Notes: generated by a model not told the origin, from the letters alone. A stretch of 36,800 bases of DNA from Acidithiobacillus sp. (GCF_023255755.1 NZ_JAGDVS010000066.1:1-36800); one strand, 5' to 3'; counted from the first letter of the stretch, positions 9,613 to 19,461 are shown. Numbers and translations: made by a program.

Positions 9613-11945
9613 AATACCATTTTCACTGTACCAAAGAACGAGCGTGGCATCATCGGCTCTGCGACGAGGTAATTGCCGGGCTGATTATTAATATAGGGGA
9701 ACTGCTTTTCCAGAACCGACGCTTCGGAGTTCAGGAGATTCACCCCGCTCAAGCTGAGCGTCACACTTTTTAACCCGTACTGATGTATCTGAAAGGTATG
9801 CGCGAGATTGAAGTTCATGGTTGCGTAGGCAGGCATACTAATAGAAGTTGGCGCACCGGTGCTTGCCTCAATATATTGCGGCCCAACCAGATTGCCGTAT
9901 AGTCTCGCCCGCGTGTTCATGTAGTGCCCTAATATCCCGATACCCGCCAGATAGGTGGGCGTATTTGCCCGCGGCTCTCCAATGCTGGTGGCAACGCCAT
10001 AGGCGCTTGACGAGTTTGAGGTGTAATGCGCATCCTGAAGCGAATAGTTGCCATAAACAGACAGATAATTATCCAACGCGTAAGCCGTCGCAATATTGAT
10101 GCCCTGATACGACGACGAGCCAATATTGTATTCATAAGTCAGCCCTGTTGTTGTATCATAGTAGGAGCTGAACGTGTGCATAAAGTCCGATCGATAGAAC
10201 GAAATACTCGCATCAATACCAGCATGGCTGTATGCCGCTCCAAATTGATACGTATTGACTTGCTCTGGTTTTATCGTCACCGGCGTCGCTGGTGACGTCG
10301 ATGTGGCATTACTATCCGCTGCATAAAATGCAGTGATATTCGGATACTTGTACCCGACCGCATAGTTGGCATAAAGAGTTACCGATCTTATCGGCTTATA
10401 CTGAATGCCAACGTATGGGCTCACCTCGCTGTAAGAGCGGCCACTGCTCGCACCTACGGTGTAGTAGTATCCCGGTACATCATTGATATGCGTGCTTACC
10501 GCCTCATATTTCAGACCAGGGGTAATCGCCAAAGAACGTGTCGGCTTGATTTTGGCCTGCGCATAGAGTTTACCGTACAGACGCCATGCATGCTCGTCCC
10601 AGAGATCATTGTAACCAGCCAGTTCAGGGACATTTGGGCTACCGTAGACATAGTCCCGTGAATGATACTGAGAGACCGCGCCCAGTCCTCCCGCTTTCAA
10701 GTCCACATAATGATTGAGCCATTCGACAGAGGGATTAAAACCGAAGGTATTTGTCGTGTAGCTATAACTATGGTAATTATCCCCGTTAATAGTTTGCGCC
10801 TGACACGCCGCAGAAGAGTTACCCGAAAAATCGTTACCAGAATACTGGCAGACAGTTTGGGCCGGGTTAAGATAAAAGGTGACAAAGCTGTTATACGGCG
10901 TATTGACACTGGGATTCACATATTCCAAACGATTGGAATTGGTGTAGGCATAAAACCCCTTAAATCCAAAAACGGCGTGAGAAGATATGAGCGTTTTATT
11001 CTGCACAATAGTCATCATGTGTTCCGCCGTGCTATTCGCATAAGTGAAGGACAGCGGCCATTGGTAATTGGGTCCATATTGCTGCAACAGCGCGACCGGC
11101 ATTCGCGCTGCGGTGGCGCCCTTATTTTTGTTCAACAAAAATATGACTGACCACTTGGAGGTCGGCGAAATTTGTGGCAAATCATAGGCCGCATAGTAGG
11201 AATATTCGCGATCAGGACTGTGGTCCAGGTAGCCTGCAGTCTGGCGCGAAGAAAATCTCAGCAGGAGGTTACCATAGCCAGGGTTTGCACCGGTGTTGAT
11301 CTCGGCGCCATAGCTGCGCGTGTCAAAAGAACCATAGCCAGCAAATACCGACTCGTAACGTTTTGCCGAAGGAATCTTCGGCAGATAATCAATATTCCCG
11401 CCAATAGCCCCGACGGCGTTGATATCTGGTGATGGAGTGCCATAGGTCACCCGGATGCCCGAAGTTTCACCCAGCGTGACCGGGATGAGATTCGTCAAAT
11501 CTGCATAATTGTTATTGCCTCCGGATAAGCCGCCATTGAACAAATCAGCAATGGGCAGATTATCAAAGGTGTAGCCCACTTGTGTCTGAGAGAAGCCACG
11601 TACGGAAATATGGGTCTTGACGCCGATGGGGTTCGTACTGGTGGCATTGACCCCAGGTACGAAACTCAGAATGGTCGAGGCATTTTGCGTCGATTCCTGA
11701 CCTTCCAGGAATTTTTTGGGAATCAGCGCCGTTTCTGCACCGAACACCGGCTTTATATGGGTGAGTGCCGCCTTCTCTACGGTTCGCAGTAAGTTCTTGG
11801 AGACGGATTTGATCTTATATATTTTTTTGGCCGGGGGCGGCGTGGCGGTGGTCACTTCTGCATAGACCGGCATAAGTGAGGCACCCAGTAACCCTGTTGC
11901 CACCAACAAGCTCTGTCTCAAAATATATTTATTGGCTTTGTTCAT
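9609..11945 (-). CDS. TonB-dependent outer-membrane receptor
   Basis: 778 aa; signal peptide; plug STILSFVPGVNATSTNPIGVKTHISVRGFSQTQVGYTFDNLPIADLFNGG; barrel; C-term FFGTVKMVF; paralogous to 3808..6201. Confidence 0.9.
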   Translation of the reverse strand: MNKANKYILRQSLLVATGLLGASLMPVYAEVTTATPPPAKKIYKIKSVSKNLLRTVEKAALTHIKPVFGAETALIPKKFLEGQESTQNASTILSFVPGVNATSTNPIGVKTHISVRGFSQTQVGYTFDNLPIADLFNGGLSGGNNNYADLTNLIPVTLGETSGIRVTYGTPSPDINAVGAIGGNIDYLPKIPSAKRYESVFAGYGSFDTRSYGAEINTGANPGYGNLLLRFSSRQTAGYLDHSPDREYSYYAAYDLPQISPTSKWSVIFLLNKNKGATAARMPVALLQQYGPNYQWPLSFTYANSTAEHMMTIVQNKTLISSHAVFGFKGFYAYTNSNRLEYVNPSVNTPYNSFVTFYLNPAQTVCQYSGNDFSGNSSAACQAQTINGDNYHSYSYTTNTFGFNPSVEWLNHYVDLKAGGLGAVSQYHSRDYVYGSPNVPELAGYNDLWDEHAWRLYGKLYAQAKIKPTRSLAITPGLKYEAVSTHINDVPGYYYTVGASSGRSYSEVSPYVGIQYKPIRSVTLYANYAVGYKYPNITAFYAADSNATSTSPATPVTIKPEQVNTYQFGAAYSHAGIDASISFYRSDFMHTFSSYYDTTTGLTYEYNIGSSSYQGINIATAYALDNYLSVYGNYSLQDAHYTSNSSSAYGVATSIGEPRANTPTYLAGIGILGHYMNTRARLYGNLVGPQYIEASTGAPTSISMPAYATMNFNLAHTFQIHQYGLKSVTLSLSGVNLLNSEASVLEKQFPYINNQPGNYLVAEPMMPRSFFGTVKMVF

Positions 11946-11979
11946 TATAGACTCCAGTAGTTATACCGCCTTATCGGGA

Positions 11980-11995
11980 AGCAGCATACATGCCA
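11980..11995 (-). promoter_or_regulatory. sigma54-type -24/-12 promoter TGGCATGTATGCTGCT
   Basis: GG-N10-GC with TGGCA / TGC flanks on minus strand; predicted TSS ~11969, ATG of receptor at 11945. Confidence 0.7.
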
Positions 11996-12045
11996 TGCCT
12001 ATCCACCAGTATATTGATCCGAGATGCAAAGTGTTTTCTTTGTTC

Positions 12046-12060
12046 GCCCCATAATGGGGC
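12046..12060. promoter_or_regulatory. Perfect palindrome GCCCCATAATGGGGC (putative operator/enhancer site)
   Basis: 7-bp arms, 1-nt centre, in the receptor/LysR divergent intergenic region. Confidence 0.6.
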
Positions 12061-12075
12061 GCAACCATATTTTTT

Positions 12076-12090
12076 GCCCCAAAATGAGGC
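12076..12090. promoter_or_regulatory. Imperfect copy GCCCCAAAATGAGGC
   Basis: Same 15-bp architecture as 12046..12060, centre-to-centre 30 bp. Confidence 0.5.
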
Positions 12091-12217
12091 ATCGGCTATC
12101 CTCTTATTGATTGGCTGCTCTTGCCTGACCGAATATACTGGCCATATACAACTTTCGATTAAAGTGTTATTTTCTTGCGAATGCGTTACATAAAACTCAA
12201 CGCTTTGAGGGTTCGCC

Positions 12218-13138
12218 ATGAAACACCTGCGCCTGTTTAATTACATTGATACGATTGTCAGGGAAGGCTCAGTCCGTCGCGCGGCCGAAAAGCTGCATAT
12301 CACGGCATCGGCACTGGACCGCCGCGTTCAGGATCTGGAAGAAGAATTGGGCACCGGCATTTTCGAGCGGCATCCGCGCGGAATGCGCCTCTCGGCCGCA
12401 GGAGAGGTTTTCTTGGGTTATGTGCGCCGCCACCTTTCCGACATGCAGCGCTTACGCTCAGAAATAGATAGCCTCAACGGTCTTCGCCGCGGCCATGTTG
12501 CCCTCGCGGTCAGCCCCGCATTGGCGGCCGATTTCATCCCGAGAATTATTAATACATTCAGGGAGCAGTATCCGGGGGTTTCCTTCTCGGTGACTGTAGC
12601 GAAACACAGCGATGCGATTCGTGCGCTGCTCGCATTTGAAGCCGATCTGGTGGTCATCGTGGCGCCGCCCCGACACCCAGACGTTATCGACCTCGCCATA
12701 TCCGAGCAGCCTTTGGTGGCGGTTATGGACTGCACGCACCCTCTTGCCAGCCAGGGTACGCTTCGCTTGAGCGATTGCATCCAGTATCCCTTGGTATTGC
12801 CGACCCCGGGGCTTACCTCGCGCGAAATGCTGGAGTCTGTGCTCCATAGTCGACGATCAGAAACCCATGTCGCCGCCGAGACCAACTCCTATGAGGTGAT
12901 GCGTGGCCTACTGTACGGCACGCAAAACGTTGGCTTCGTCATTTCAACGGGGATACCCAAAAATCGCGTCAACGAAAATATCGTGTATCGGCCGATTTCT
13001 GCCGTGGACATCCGCCCCGTGCCATTAGTATGTGCACAACTCAAAAGCCGAGGGATTTCAGTCTCTGCCGCCCGTTTTTCCAACTACATAGCAGAGGAGC
13101 TAAATAATATGAGCCTGGCCGAACAGCATACGGGTTAG
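12218..13138 (+). CDS. LysR-family transcriptional regulator
   Basis: N-term HTH MKHLRLFNYIDTIVREGSVRRAAEKLHITASALDRRVQDLEEELGTGIFERHPRGMRLSAAGEVF; C-term LysR substrate domain. Confidence 0.93.
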   Translation: MKHLRLFNYIDTIVREGSVRRAAEKLHITASALDRRVQDLEEELGTGIFERHPRGMRLSAAGEVFLGYVRRHLSDMQRLRSEIDSLNGLRRGHVALAVSPALAADFIPRIINTFREQYPGVSFSVTVAKHSDAIRALLAFEADLVVIVAPPRHPDVIDLAISEQPLVAVMDCTHPLASQGTLRLSDCIQYPLVLPTPGLTSREMLESVLHSRRSETHVAAETNSYEVMRGLLYGTQNVGFVISTGIPKNRVNENIVYRPISAVDIRPVPLVCAQLKSRGISVSAARFSNYIAEELNNMSLAEQHTG

Positions 13139-13169
13139 ACATCAAAAGTGTGCATTTGAAAAGGTTATC

Positions 13170-14789
13170 TCACGGCACCGCCACGCCGCCATCACTGCGA
13201 GGATCAGCAGCACCGGCAAATCCGCCCTGCGGGTCACGCGCTACCATACCCGCGTGACCCATAAAATCACTGTAATCGGGCACCCACGATAGCTGATGTC
13301 CCCAGCGGCGCAAATCCTCGAAAACGGCGCGGGGATATCGCCGCTCCAGACGCAAACCCGCCGAAGCTTCCCCCCAGGTACGCCCGTATAGCCAGCGCGG
13401 ACTGGCTACCGACTCGGCGAGGGAAAGCTCATATTGCTTGACGCGCATGAGCAGCGCTGCCTGGGTTTGGGGTTGGCCATCCCCCCCCATGCTGCCGTAG
13501 GCGAGTTGCACTCGCCCCTGCTCGGCATAGAGCGCTGGATTAAGGGTATGGAAGGGGCGTTTCCGAGGCTCCAGTACATTGACGTGTCCCGGTTCCAGAG
13601 AAAAGGCACAGCCGCGATTATTCCACAGCACCCCGGTATTGCCCGCCACCACGCCAGTGCCAAACTCGTGGTAGAGGCTCTGAATCACGCTCACCATCCG
13701 CCCTTGCCCATCCACCACCCCAAACCAGACCGTGTCACCTTTGGCGAGTCCAATGGGCGGCAGAGGCATCGCGATAAGGGGATGTATCTCTCTGGCGCAG
13801 TCATCCAGAAAATCCGGATTCAGCAATGATGCAATATCCACATCGCAAAAGTCAGGATCCGCTACTAGCTGGTCCCGGTACTTAAAGGCCAGTTTGGTGA
13901 TTTCTACCGTGTGATGAATCAGTTCCGCGCCCAGATGGTCCCCGCTGTTGAGTCCAACGCGATTGAGCAGGGCGAGGATCATGAGTGAGGCTACCCCTTG
14001 GGTGGGCGGCGGCATATTGATAGCCTCGCCGATACCGAAGGCGGTGCGCAACGGTTCCACCCAGCGGGGCTTGAAGGCCCGCAAATCGGCTTCTGTCAGC
14101 AGACTGCCGGCGGCTTTGAGACCCTTCGCCATTTGCCAGGCGAGCGGACCGTGATAAAAAGCCTCTGCACCATTCTCCGCCAGAGTCCCGAGAGTTTGTG
14201 CCAGCGCCCGTTGACTCCACAGTCGCCCGGTTGGCATTATCTCCCCCCCCGGCATGTATTGCGCTGCAAAACCCGGCTGCTGACGGAGCGCGTCGCCAAA
14301 TCTGGTGAGGGTATGGCTCTGGTTAGGGCTGAGCGGAAAACCGGTGGCGGCGTGGCAATAGGCGCTCTCCAGCAAATCGGACCAGGATTTACGGCCCCGC
14401 CAGCGATCCCTGGAGAACCCAAACGCCGCCCCCCAGCCGCCCACCGCACCCGGCACCGTCAAAGCGGACAAGCCACCACGGAACGGAATCTCGCGCAGCC
14501 CCCGGTCACGAAACAGCGCCGCCGAATAGTGTCGCCCGGCCGGACCAGCGGCGGCCAGTCCGCGCACCGTGTGCGCATCGCCGTCCGATATCAGCCAGAA
14601 CCCATCACCCCCCAGTCCGTTCATGTGGGGATAGACCACAGAGAGGGTCGATGCCACCGCGATACCCGCCTCTATGGCGTTACCACCGCTGCGCAAAATA
14701 GCGGCCCCGGCCTCGGCCGCCAGCGCGTGCGGAGCACTCACGGCACCACCCTCCGAGCTCGCCGATAAGGAGATTTGAATGGATTTCAC
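13170..14789 (-). CDS. Gamma-glutamyltransferase-family protein, HpxW-like (oxamate amidohydrolase candidate)
   Basis: GTG start at 14789 overlaps the stop of the upstream ORF (14786). APHALAAEAGAAILRSGGNAIEAGIAVA, NGLGGDGFWLI, KGDTVWFGVVDGQGRMVSVIQSLYHEFGTGV, RKRPFHTLNPALY, GSMGGDGQPQ; placed in an hpxWXYZ-like neighbourhood. Confidence 0.78.
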   Translation of the reverse strand: MKSIQISLSASSEGGAVSAPHALAAEAGAAILRSGGNAIEAGIAVASTLSVVYPHMNGLGGDGFWLISDGDAHTVRGLAAAGPAGRHYSAALFRDRGLREIPFRGGLSALTVPGAVGGWGAAFGFSRDRWRGRKSWSDLLESAYCHAATGFPLSPNQSHTLTRFGDALRQQPGFAAQYMPGGEIMPTGRLWSQRALAQTLGTLAENGAEAFYHGPLAWQMAKGLKAAGSLLTEADLRAFKPRWVEPLRTAFGIGEAINMPPPTQGVASLMILALLNRVGLNSGDHLGAELIHHTVEITKLAFKYRDQLVADPDFCDVDIASLLNPDFLDDCAREIHPLIAMPLPPIGLAKGDTVWFGVVDGQGRMVSVIQSLYHEFGTGVVAGNTGVLWNNRGCAFSLEPGHVNVLEPRKRPFHTLNPALYAEQGRVQLAYGSMGGDGQPQTQAALLMRVKQYELSLAESVASPRWLYGRTWGEASAGLRLERRYPRAVFEDLRRWGHQLSWVPDYSDFMGHAGMVARDPQGGFAGAADPRSDGGVAVP

Positions 14790-15394
14790 AGAATGGACCT
14801 CAGTTTGTGACGCGCTGAACACCATTCCCGGCGGGTGTTTAGCCGGGAATAACGTAAAAAGTGGTTCCACGGCAAGCGAATATGCTCTGCCGCCGACAAA
14901 TAACCCAGTTGCCGATCTAACCTTGCATCGGCTGCATTCACAGGCACTGCGCAGAGTGACTGTGACCAACACTGCGACACCATCAGCGGATGCCCGCCGC
15001 CACCCCAGCGATCTATCGGACTTGCTGCCGCAATATTCGGAGCATGCGCGATGCGCCGCAGTTGCCTGAGCCACGGCGCGGGTGGCAAAATCGTGTCTAC
15101 CGGCACCACTAGTGCGGGGCCAGATGGATTATGCAGCCCCACTTGGAGCGTCGAGAAAGGCCCATGCCTTGCCCGAAAGTTATGCCGTCTCATGGCACGG
15201 CGATGCAGACAAGCCAAAACCCGCCGTGGCCGGTACCCCGTCACCAGATACACCGGGGCAAACCCCGCCTGCCGCAGGATATCCACCTGCCGGTCAATCC
15301 AGCTCCGGCCATCGCCGGGCAGACCTCTGCACGCTTTGTGCTGTCGTCCGGAGCGCCGGGACTGGCCGCCCGCCAGAATGATGGCTGCATCCAT
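14786..15394 (-). CDS. MobA/MocA-like nucleotidyltransferase (putative molybdenum cofactor cytidylyltransferase)
   Basis: ATG at 15394: MDAAIILAGGQSRRSGRQHK (N-terminal NTP-transferase motif); VVPVDTILPP, GGGGHPLMVS; next to XDH accessory genes. Confidence 0.68.
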   Translation of the reverse strand: MDAAIILAGGQSRRSGRQHKACRGLPGDGRSWIDRQVDILRQAGFAPVYLVTGYRPRRVLACLHRRAMRRHNFRARHGPFSTLQVGLHNPSGPALVVPVDTILPPAPWLRQLRRIAHAPNIAAASPIDRWGGGGHPLMVSQCWSQSLCAVPVNAADARLDRQLGYLSAAEHIRLPWNHFLRYSRLNTRREWCSARHKLRSIL

Positions 15395-15402
15395 GCTGCG
15401 GC

Positions 15403-15789
15403 TTAAGTTGCCTTCGGCATCAAGCTCACATGCGCCGCGACGACACGCCAACCCTCTGGCGTGCGTATCCAGGTCTGACTTTGTCGGCCATGCACCTGTT
15501 CGCGCCGGAACTCCGTGTTGGCAGTCGCAAAGCCTTGTCCATAGGTGGTGATCGTCGTATTGACCAACTCCCGATGCAGCGCCGGGGCTGGACGGGATGC
15601 CCGAAACTCGGCAATGGCCGCATAGCCGTAGAGATTTTCTGCCACTCCATAGCGCAAGGTGTGTACGCTATTCCAAAATAACTCGTCCAATACATGAACG
15701 TCGTTTTCAACCAATGCTTTTTCATAACGGAAAAAAGCGGCCTGCACTTCTTGTAAGACTTCGGGCGCATTGATTTCGGCGTGAACCAT
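15403..15789 (-). CDS. AtzH/HpxZ-like protein (SnoaL/NTF2-like, DUF3225)
   Basis: ATG at 15789: [53 protein letters not shown]...[27 protein letters not shown]. Confidence 0.82.
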   Translation of the reverse strand: MVHAEINAPEVLQEVQAAFFRYEKALVENDVHVLDELFWNSVHTLRYGVAENLYGYAAIAEFRASRPAPALHRELVNTTITTYGQGFATANTEFRREQVHGRQSQTWIRTPEGWRVVAAHVSLMPKAT

Positions 15790-15802
15790 GGGATTTTTCC
15801 TC

Positions 15803-17200
15803 TTAGCGGGTGGGGATTGGACTGGTAAATCCGTGCAACTCAAGCTGTCTTGCGACTTTGAATATTCGCGCCTCCTGCCAGGGTGCGGCGATAATCTGGA
15901 CCCCGATAGGCATCGCCCCCGCACTGGCCACGGGCACCACCACCACCGGGAGACCAATGAAGGAGAGGGGTTGGGTGTACAAGCCCAGATGCGGTCGCAC
16001 CATCATTTGCTCCCCATCCAGTTCCATATAGCGCTGCCCGATGGCGGGCGCCGACATGGGCGTGGCCGGTGCCAGCAGCAGGTCATAGCGCGCGAAAACC
16101 TTGAGTACCTCAGCCCGATACCAGCGCCGGAAACGTTGGGCCTGAATATTCCAGGACGCGGGCAATAGCGTACCGGCCAGCATGCGGTCCCGCACGTCCG
16201 GATCATAATCGGCAGCGTGATGACGCAAACGGTCCAGATGCAGGTTGCTGCTTTCGGCATTGGTGATGAGATAGGCGGCGGCACGTGCCTGCGCGGTTCC
16301 GGGAAATTCGACGAGGTCAGTCACATTCAATGCCGCCGCGACCCGCGCCAGTGCCTGCTCCGCTGCTGGCGTCGCCTGTTGGGTGAAATAGCCGGCGGCA
16401 ATGGCGATTTTCAGGCCGGCGACACCGTCTGCCAGACTTCCACTGACCGCCTCACTCGCCCTATCCGCGCAAACGGGGTCCGCGGCATCGGTCCCTTGCA
16501 TGGCATCATAGGCCAGAGCGAGATCCGTCACGCTACGCGCCAGCGGGCCGACATGATCGAGACTAGGACAAAAAGGGAAGGCCCCGGCCCGGGACAGGCG
16601 GCCATAGGTCGGCTTCAGCCCAAAAATACCGCAAAGGGAAGACGGCACCCGAATAGAACCATTGGTGTCAGAACCCAGGGCGATGGGCACCATGCCTGCC
16701 GCTACAGCGGCACCGCTGCCACCACTGGACCCGCCGGTCATTCGCAAGCGGTCATGGGGATTGCGGGAAGGCCCATAGTGAATATTTTCACCCGTAAAAT
16801 CGTAGGCATACTCACCCATATTAAGGGCGCCCACCACGATGGCGCCCGCTGCCGTGAGCCGCCTTACGGCGGTGGCGTCCGTTACGGCGGGGGCATCTGT
16901 TTGATTGATCTTGGACCCAGCGAGGGTAATCTCGCCCTGCAAATCAAAAAGATTTTTGACCGCAAAGGGCACCCCCGCCAGAGGCCCGGGGTCTTCGCCC
17001 CGCGCCACCTTCTGGTCCACTGCCTCTGCTTCCCGTAGGGCACGCGCTTCCGTGATGCAGGTGAAGGCATTGATCTCGCCGTTATGGGCGTGGATATGCC
17101 GGAGCGTCTCCTGCACCACCTCCGCGGCACGCCACTCGCCGCTACGGACCCGTTGCGCAATTTCCTGCGCCTGCGGAAATGCGTCGTTCTCTGGCTTCAT
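15803..17200 (-). CDS. AtzE/HpxY-like amidase-signature hydrolase
   Basis: ATG at 17200; [80 protein letters not shown] (amidase signature Ser-Ser-Lys). Confidence 0.9.
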   Translation of the reverse strand: MKPENDAFPQAQEIAQRVRSGEWRAAEVVQETLRHIHAHNGEINAFTCITEARALREAEAVDQKVARGEDPGPLAGVPFAVKNLFDLQGEITLAGSKINQTDAPAVTDATAVRRLTAAGAIVVGALNMGEYAYDFTGENIHYGPSRNPHDRLRMTGGSSGGSGAAVAAGMVPIALGSDTNGSIRVPSSLCGIFGLKPTYGRLSRAGAFPFCPSLDHVGPLARSVTDLALAYDAMQGTDAADPVCADRASEAVSGSLADGVAGLKIAIAAGYFTQQATPAAEQALARVAAALNVTDLVEFPGTAQARAAAYLITNAESSNLHLDRLRHHAADYDPDVRDRMLAGTLLPASWNIQAQRFRRWYRAEVLKVFARYDLLLAPATPMSAPAIGQRYMELDGEQMMVRPHLGLYTQPLSFIGLPVVVVPVASAGAMPIGVQIIAAPWQEARIFKVARQLELHGFTSPIPTR

Positions 17201-17397
17201 GGACGAAATACCGGGGCCAAATCTTCCGTCATATCCACCGGATGCGCTTCCAGCACCTTGGCCATCCGCGCACTCAGCATGAAATAATGTTTTACCTCTG
17301 CACGCCATTCTTCGCGCACACTGAGCCCCATAGAATCGAAGAGATAGTTCATATACGTATCCACGGGCGTATCAGCATCTGTTCCGGGCGGATTCAT
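17197..17397 (-). CDS. AtzG/HpxX-like small subunit (DUF4089-type)
   Basis: 66 aa from ATG 17397, MNPPGTDADTPVDTYMNYLFDSMGLSVREEWRAEVKHYFMLSARMAKVLEAHPVD; stop overlaps ATG of amidase, as in AtzG-AtzE pairs. Confidence 0.75.
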   Translation of the reverse strand: MNPPGTDADTPVDTYMNYLFDSMGLSVREEWRAEVKHYFMLSARMAKVLEAHPVDMTEDLAPVFRP

Positions 17398-17413
17398 CCT
17401 GCTTTTCCTTTTG

Positions 17414-18355
17414 TTAAAAATCAGCTTTTTTTTGCCGTAATTGCAGCAACTCTGCCAATACACTGATCGCGATCTCCGGGGGCTTTTTACCGAGTCCTGG
17501 CAAACCCATGGGCATGTGCAAACAGTCCGGAATATCCTGTCCGGCGCGGGACAGGGCGTGACTAAAACGCGCCGCTTTGGACCGACTGGCAATGACCCCG
17601 AGATAAGCCAAGGGTTTCCCGATAAAATGCTCCAGCAACGCGTAATCCATGGCGTGGCTGTAGGTCATGATGAGCACCATGGCATCGGTTGCCGGAGCCT
17701 GCAGATCTGCCCAGGTCCAAGTGTCCACCAGGGTAACTTCTGGCGGAAAGGCGGCAGGATCGGCCCATTCCGGGCGCTGATCGAATACGAATGACGCTAA
17801 ATCCAGTTTGCTGGCCATGCTGGCGATCGCCCGTCCTACATGCCCCGCACCGAAAATCCATAGCGGCTGATGGTGGGCAGCGGGCAGCGCGAAGTGCCGC
17901 TCCTCTACATCCATACCGGGAACGTCAGCATGCAAAAGCACGGTCATGGCATCAAATGGACCGATTTGCCGTCCCAGACGGGTAATCCCGGCCAGGAGCT
18001 GCAACCGGCCTGCTGAATCCCGTTGATAGAGACGGGAGGCGCCAGACTGGTACAGCTCGGAAAAAAACCGGGGTACATCCAGCACACAGATTTCTACTTG
18101 CCCACCACAGCACTGATCATCCGCCGTGCCCAAAGTAAAATTCAGCAATGCCGGGGATGCTTCAGAACGGGGCGTGCGCAACACCTGACAGATCTGATAT
18201 TCCATGCGACCACCACCTACCGTGCCCAGCAGGGAGCCATCTTCCAACAGACGCATACTGGCCCCGACCGCCGTGGGCGCAGATCCCCGCACCCGGGTCA
18301 CAACCGCTTCCCGGACCGGAAGCAAGGGCCGCTGACGACTGGCGAGGGCATTCAT
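17414..18355 (-). CDS. xdhC: XdhC/CoxI-family molybdenum hydroxylase maturation protein
   Basis: ATG at 18355; VTRVRGSAPTAVGASMRLLEDGSLLGTVGGGRMEY, ADDQCCGGQVEICVL, WIFGAGHVGRAIA, MTYSHAMDYALL, YLGVIASRSKAARF. Confidence 0.9.
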   Translation of the reverse strand: MNALASRQRPLLPVREAVVTRVRGSAPTAVGASMRLLEDGSLLGTVGGGRMEYQICQVLRTPRSEASPALLNFTLGTADDQCCGGQVEICVLDVPRFFSELYQSGASRLYQRDSAGRLQLLAGITRLGRQIGPFDAMTVLLHADVPGMDVEERHFALPAAHHQPLWIFGAGHVGRAIASMASKLDLASFVFDQRPEWADPAAFPPEVTLVDTWTWADLQAPATDAMVLIMTYSHAMDYALLEHFIGKPLAYLGVIASRSKAARFSHALSRAGQDIPDCLHMPMGLPGLGKKPPEIAISVLAELLQLRQKKADF

Positions 18356-19443
18356 GAGGCGTACCCGATCACGGCCACCGGCCCGCCCCCCTGGGGACCC
18401 TGATGCTCCGCGCGCGTCGAGACATAGACGCCGGTTTCCCCCGTGACCCCGGCCAACAAGGCGGAGACTACACAGCGGGAATAGCGCATATCGGAGATAT
18501 CCGCGTCTGTCCACATGGTATGACGACGATGGCGGATATGGCCTCGCGGGTCGGCATCGGATTTGGCGAAGACCGCCAGCACCTTCTCCGCATCGACAGT
18601 CGCTAACTGCCCGTTGACGGGCTGCAGTCCCAACTGATTCAGCACAGCATGGATCGCCGGTACATCGATGATGTCCTGCATCACCCCGTGGGCGATGACC
18701 AGATCACCGTCCCACCAGCACGAATTGGCGAAGAGCACTATTTCGGAGCGCTGCAATAAGGGTTTGGCGGAAACGCTGGCCCGACTGGAGTACAAGGACC
18801 AGTCCCGGTTGATGGCGTCATCCGACAGTTCGGATTCGGTCACCTCACCCAAAGCGAGGGCCACCCCCAGGGCAGAAGCGCCGCGTGACCAGGCCATGTC
18901 ACAGCGCAGGTGCTCGGCACGGACGTTTCCGGTCGTTGTCGAGTCCAGCGCTGGTATCGCCCCTTTGATCTGCACCAGATGCACATCCGCAGGCTCAACC
19001 TGCAAGGCATGCATGAGCCAGGTGACCGCGCGGGCGGTTTCCCGCACCATCGCCATCCGCCCCACTTCCTGCGCGCTAAAAGGGCGGGTATGGGCGGATG
19101 CAAGCGCCAGACGTTTTATCGGATACGCTTGCTTAGCCGCCCGACCTGATACCGAAAACACCAGAATATGCGGCGCCGCAACCCCTTCACTACCGCCCGA
19201 AAAGGACAACACCACACGTTCTTCCACCAACTCTGGACGGCAATCCAAATGCGTTGCCAGCAGCTGGCTCAAAGCCATCATCGCCAAAGCCCGGGTAAAG
19301 TCGTTTATGCCGCCATTACCCTCGGTTTTGCCTATAATCGCGACGATGCTCTGGGGATCTATCGTCCCCTCGGCAATCGCCCGGGCCAGTCCGGAAACGT
19401 CGGCAGGGTCTGTCGTAAAAAACCGGTAGACGGAGGTACGCAT
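18352..19443 (-). CDS. Ring-opening amidohydrolase, barbiturase / cyanuric acid hydrolase (AtzD/TrzD) family
   Basis: GKTEGNGGINDFTR, LSFSGGSEGVAAPHILVFS, ADVHLVQIKGAIPAL, DPRGHIRHRRHTMWTDADISDMRYSRCVVSALLAGVTGETGVYVSTRAEHQGPQGGGPVAVI - matches recalled family motifs incl. Ser/Lys positions and the C-terminal HQGP-x-GGGPVA. Confidence 0.88.
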   Translation of the reverse strand: MRTSVYRFFTTDPADVSGLARAIAEGTIDPQSIVAIIGKTEGNGGINDFTRALAMMALSQLLATHLDCRPELVEERVVLSFSGGSEGVAAPHILVFSVSGRAAKQAYPIKRLALASAHTRPFSAQEVGRMAMVRETARAVTWLMHALQVEPADVHLVQIKGAIPALDSTTTGNVRAEHLRCDMAWSRGASALGVALALGEVTESELSDDAINRDWSLYSSRASVSAKPLLQRSEIVLFANSCWWDGDLVIAHGVMQDIIDVPAIHAVLNQLGLQPVNGQLATVDAEKVLAVFAKSDADPRGHIRHRRHTMWTDADISDMRYSRCVVSALLAGVTGETGVYVSTRAEHQGPQGGGPVAVIGYAS

Positions 19444-19461
19444 GGTCTTCGCCTTCTGCGA

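Noticed and set aside
11971-12219. 82-aa minus-strand ORF in the divergent intergenic region
   Set aside because: Overlaps the sigma54 promoter and palindromes; composition looks non-coding.
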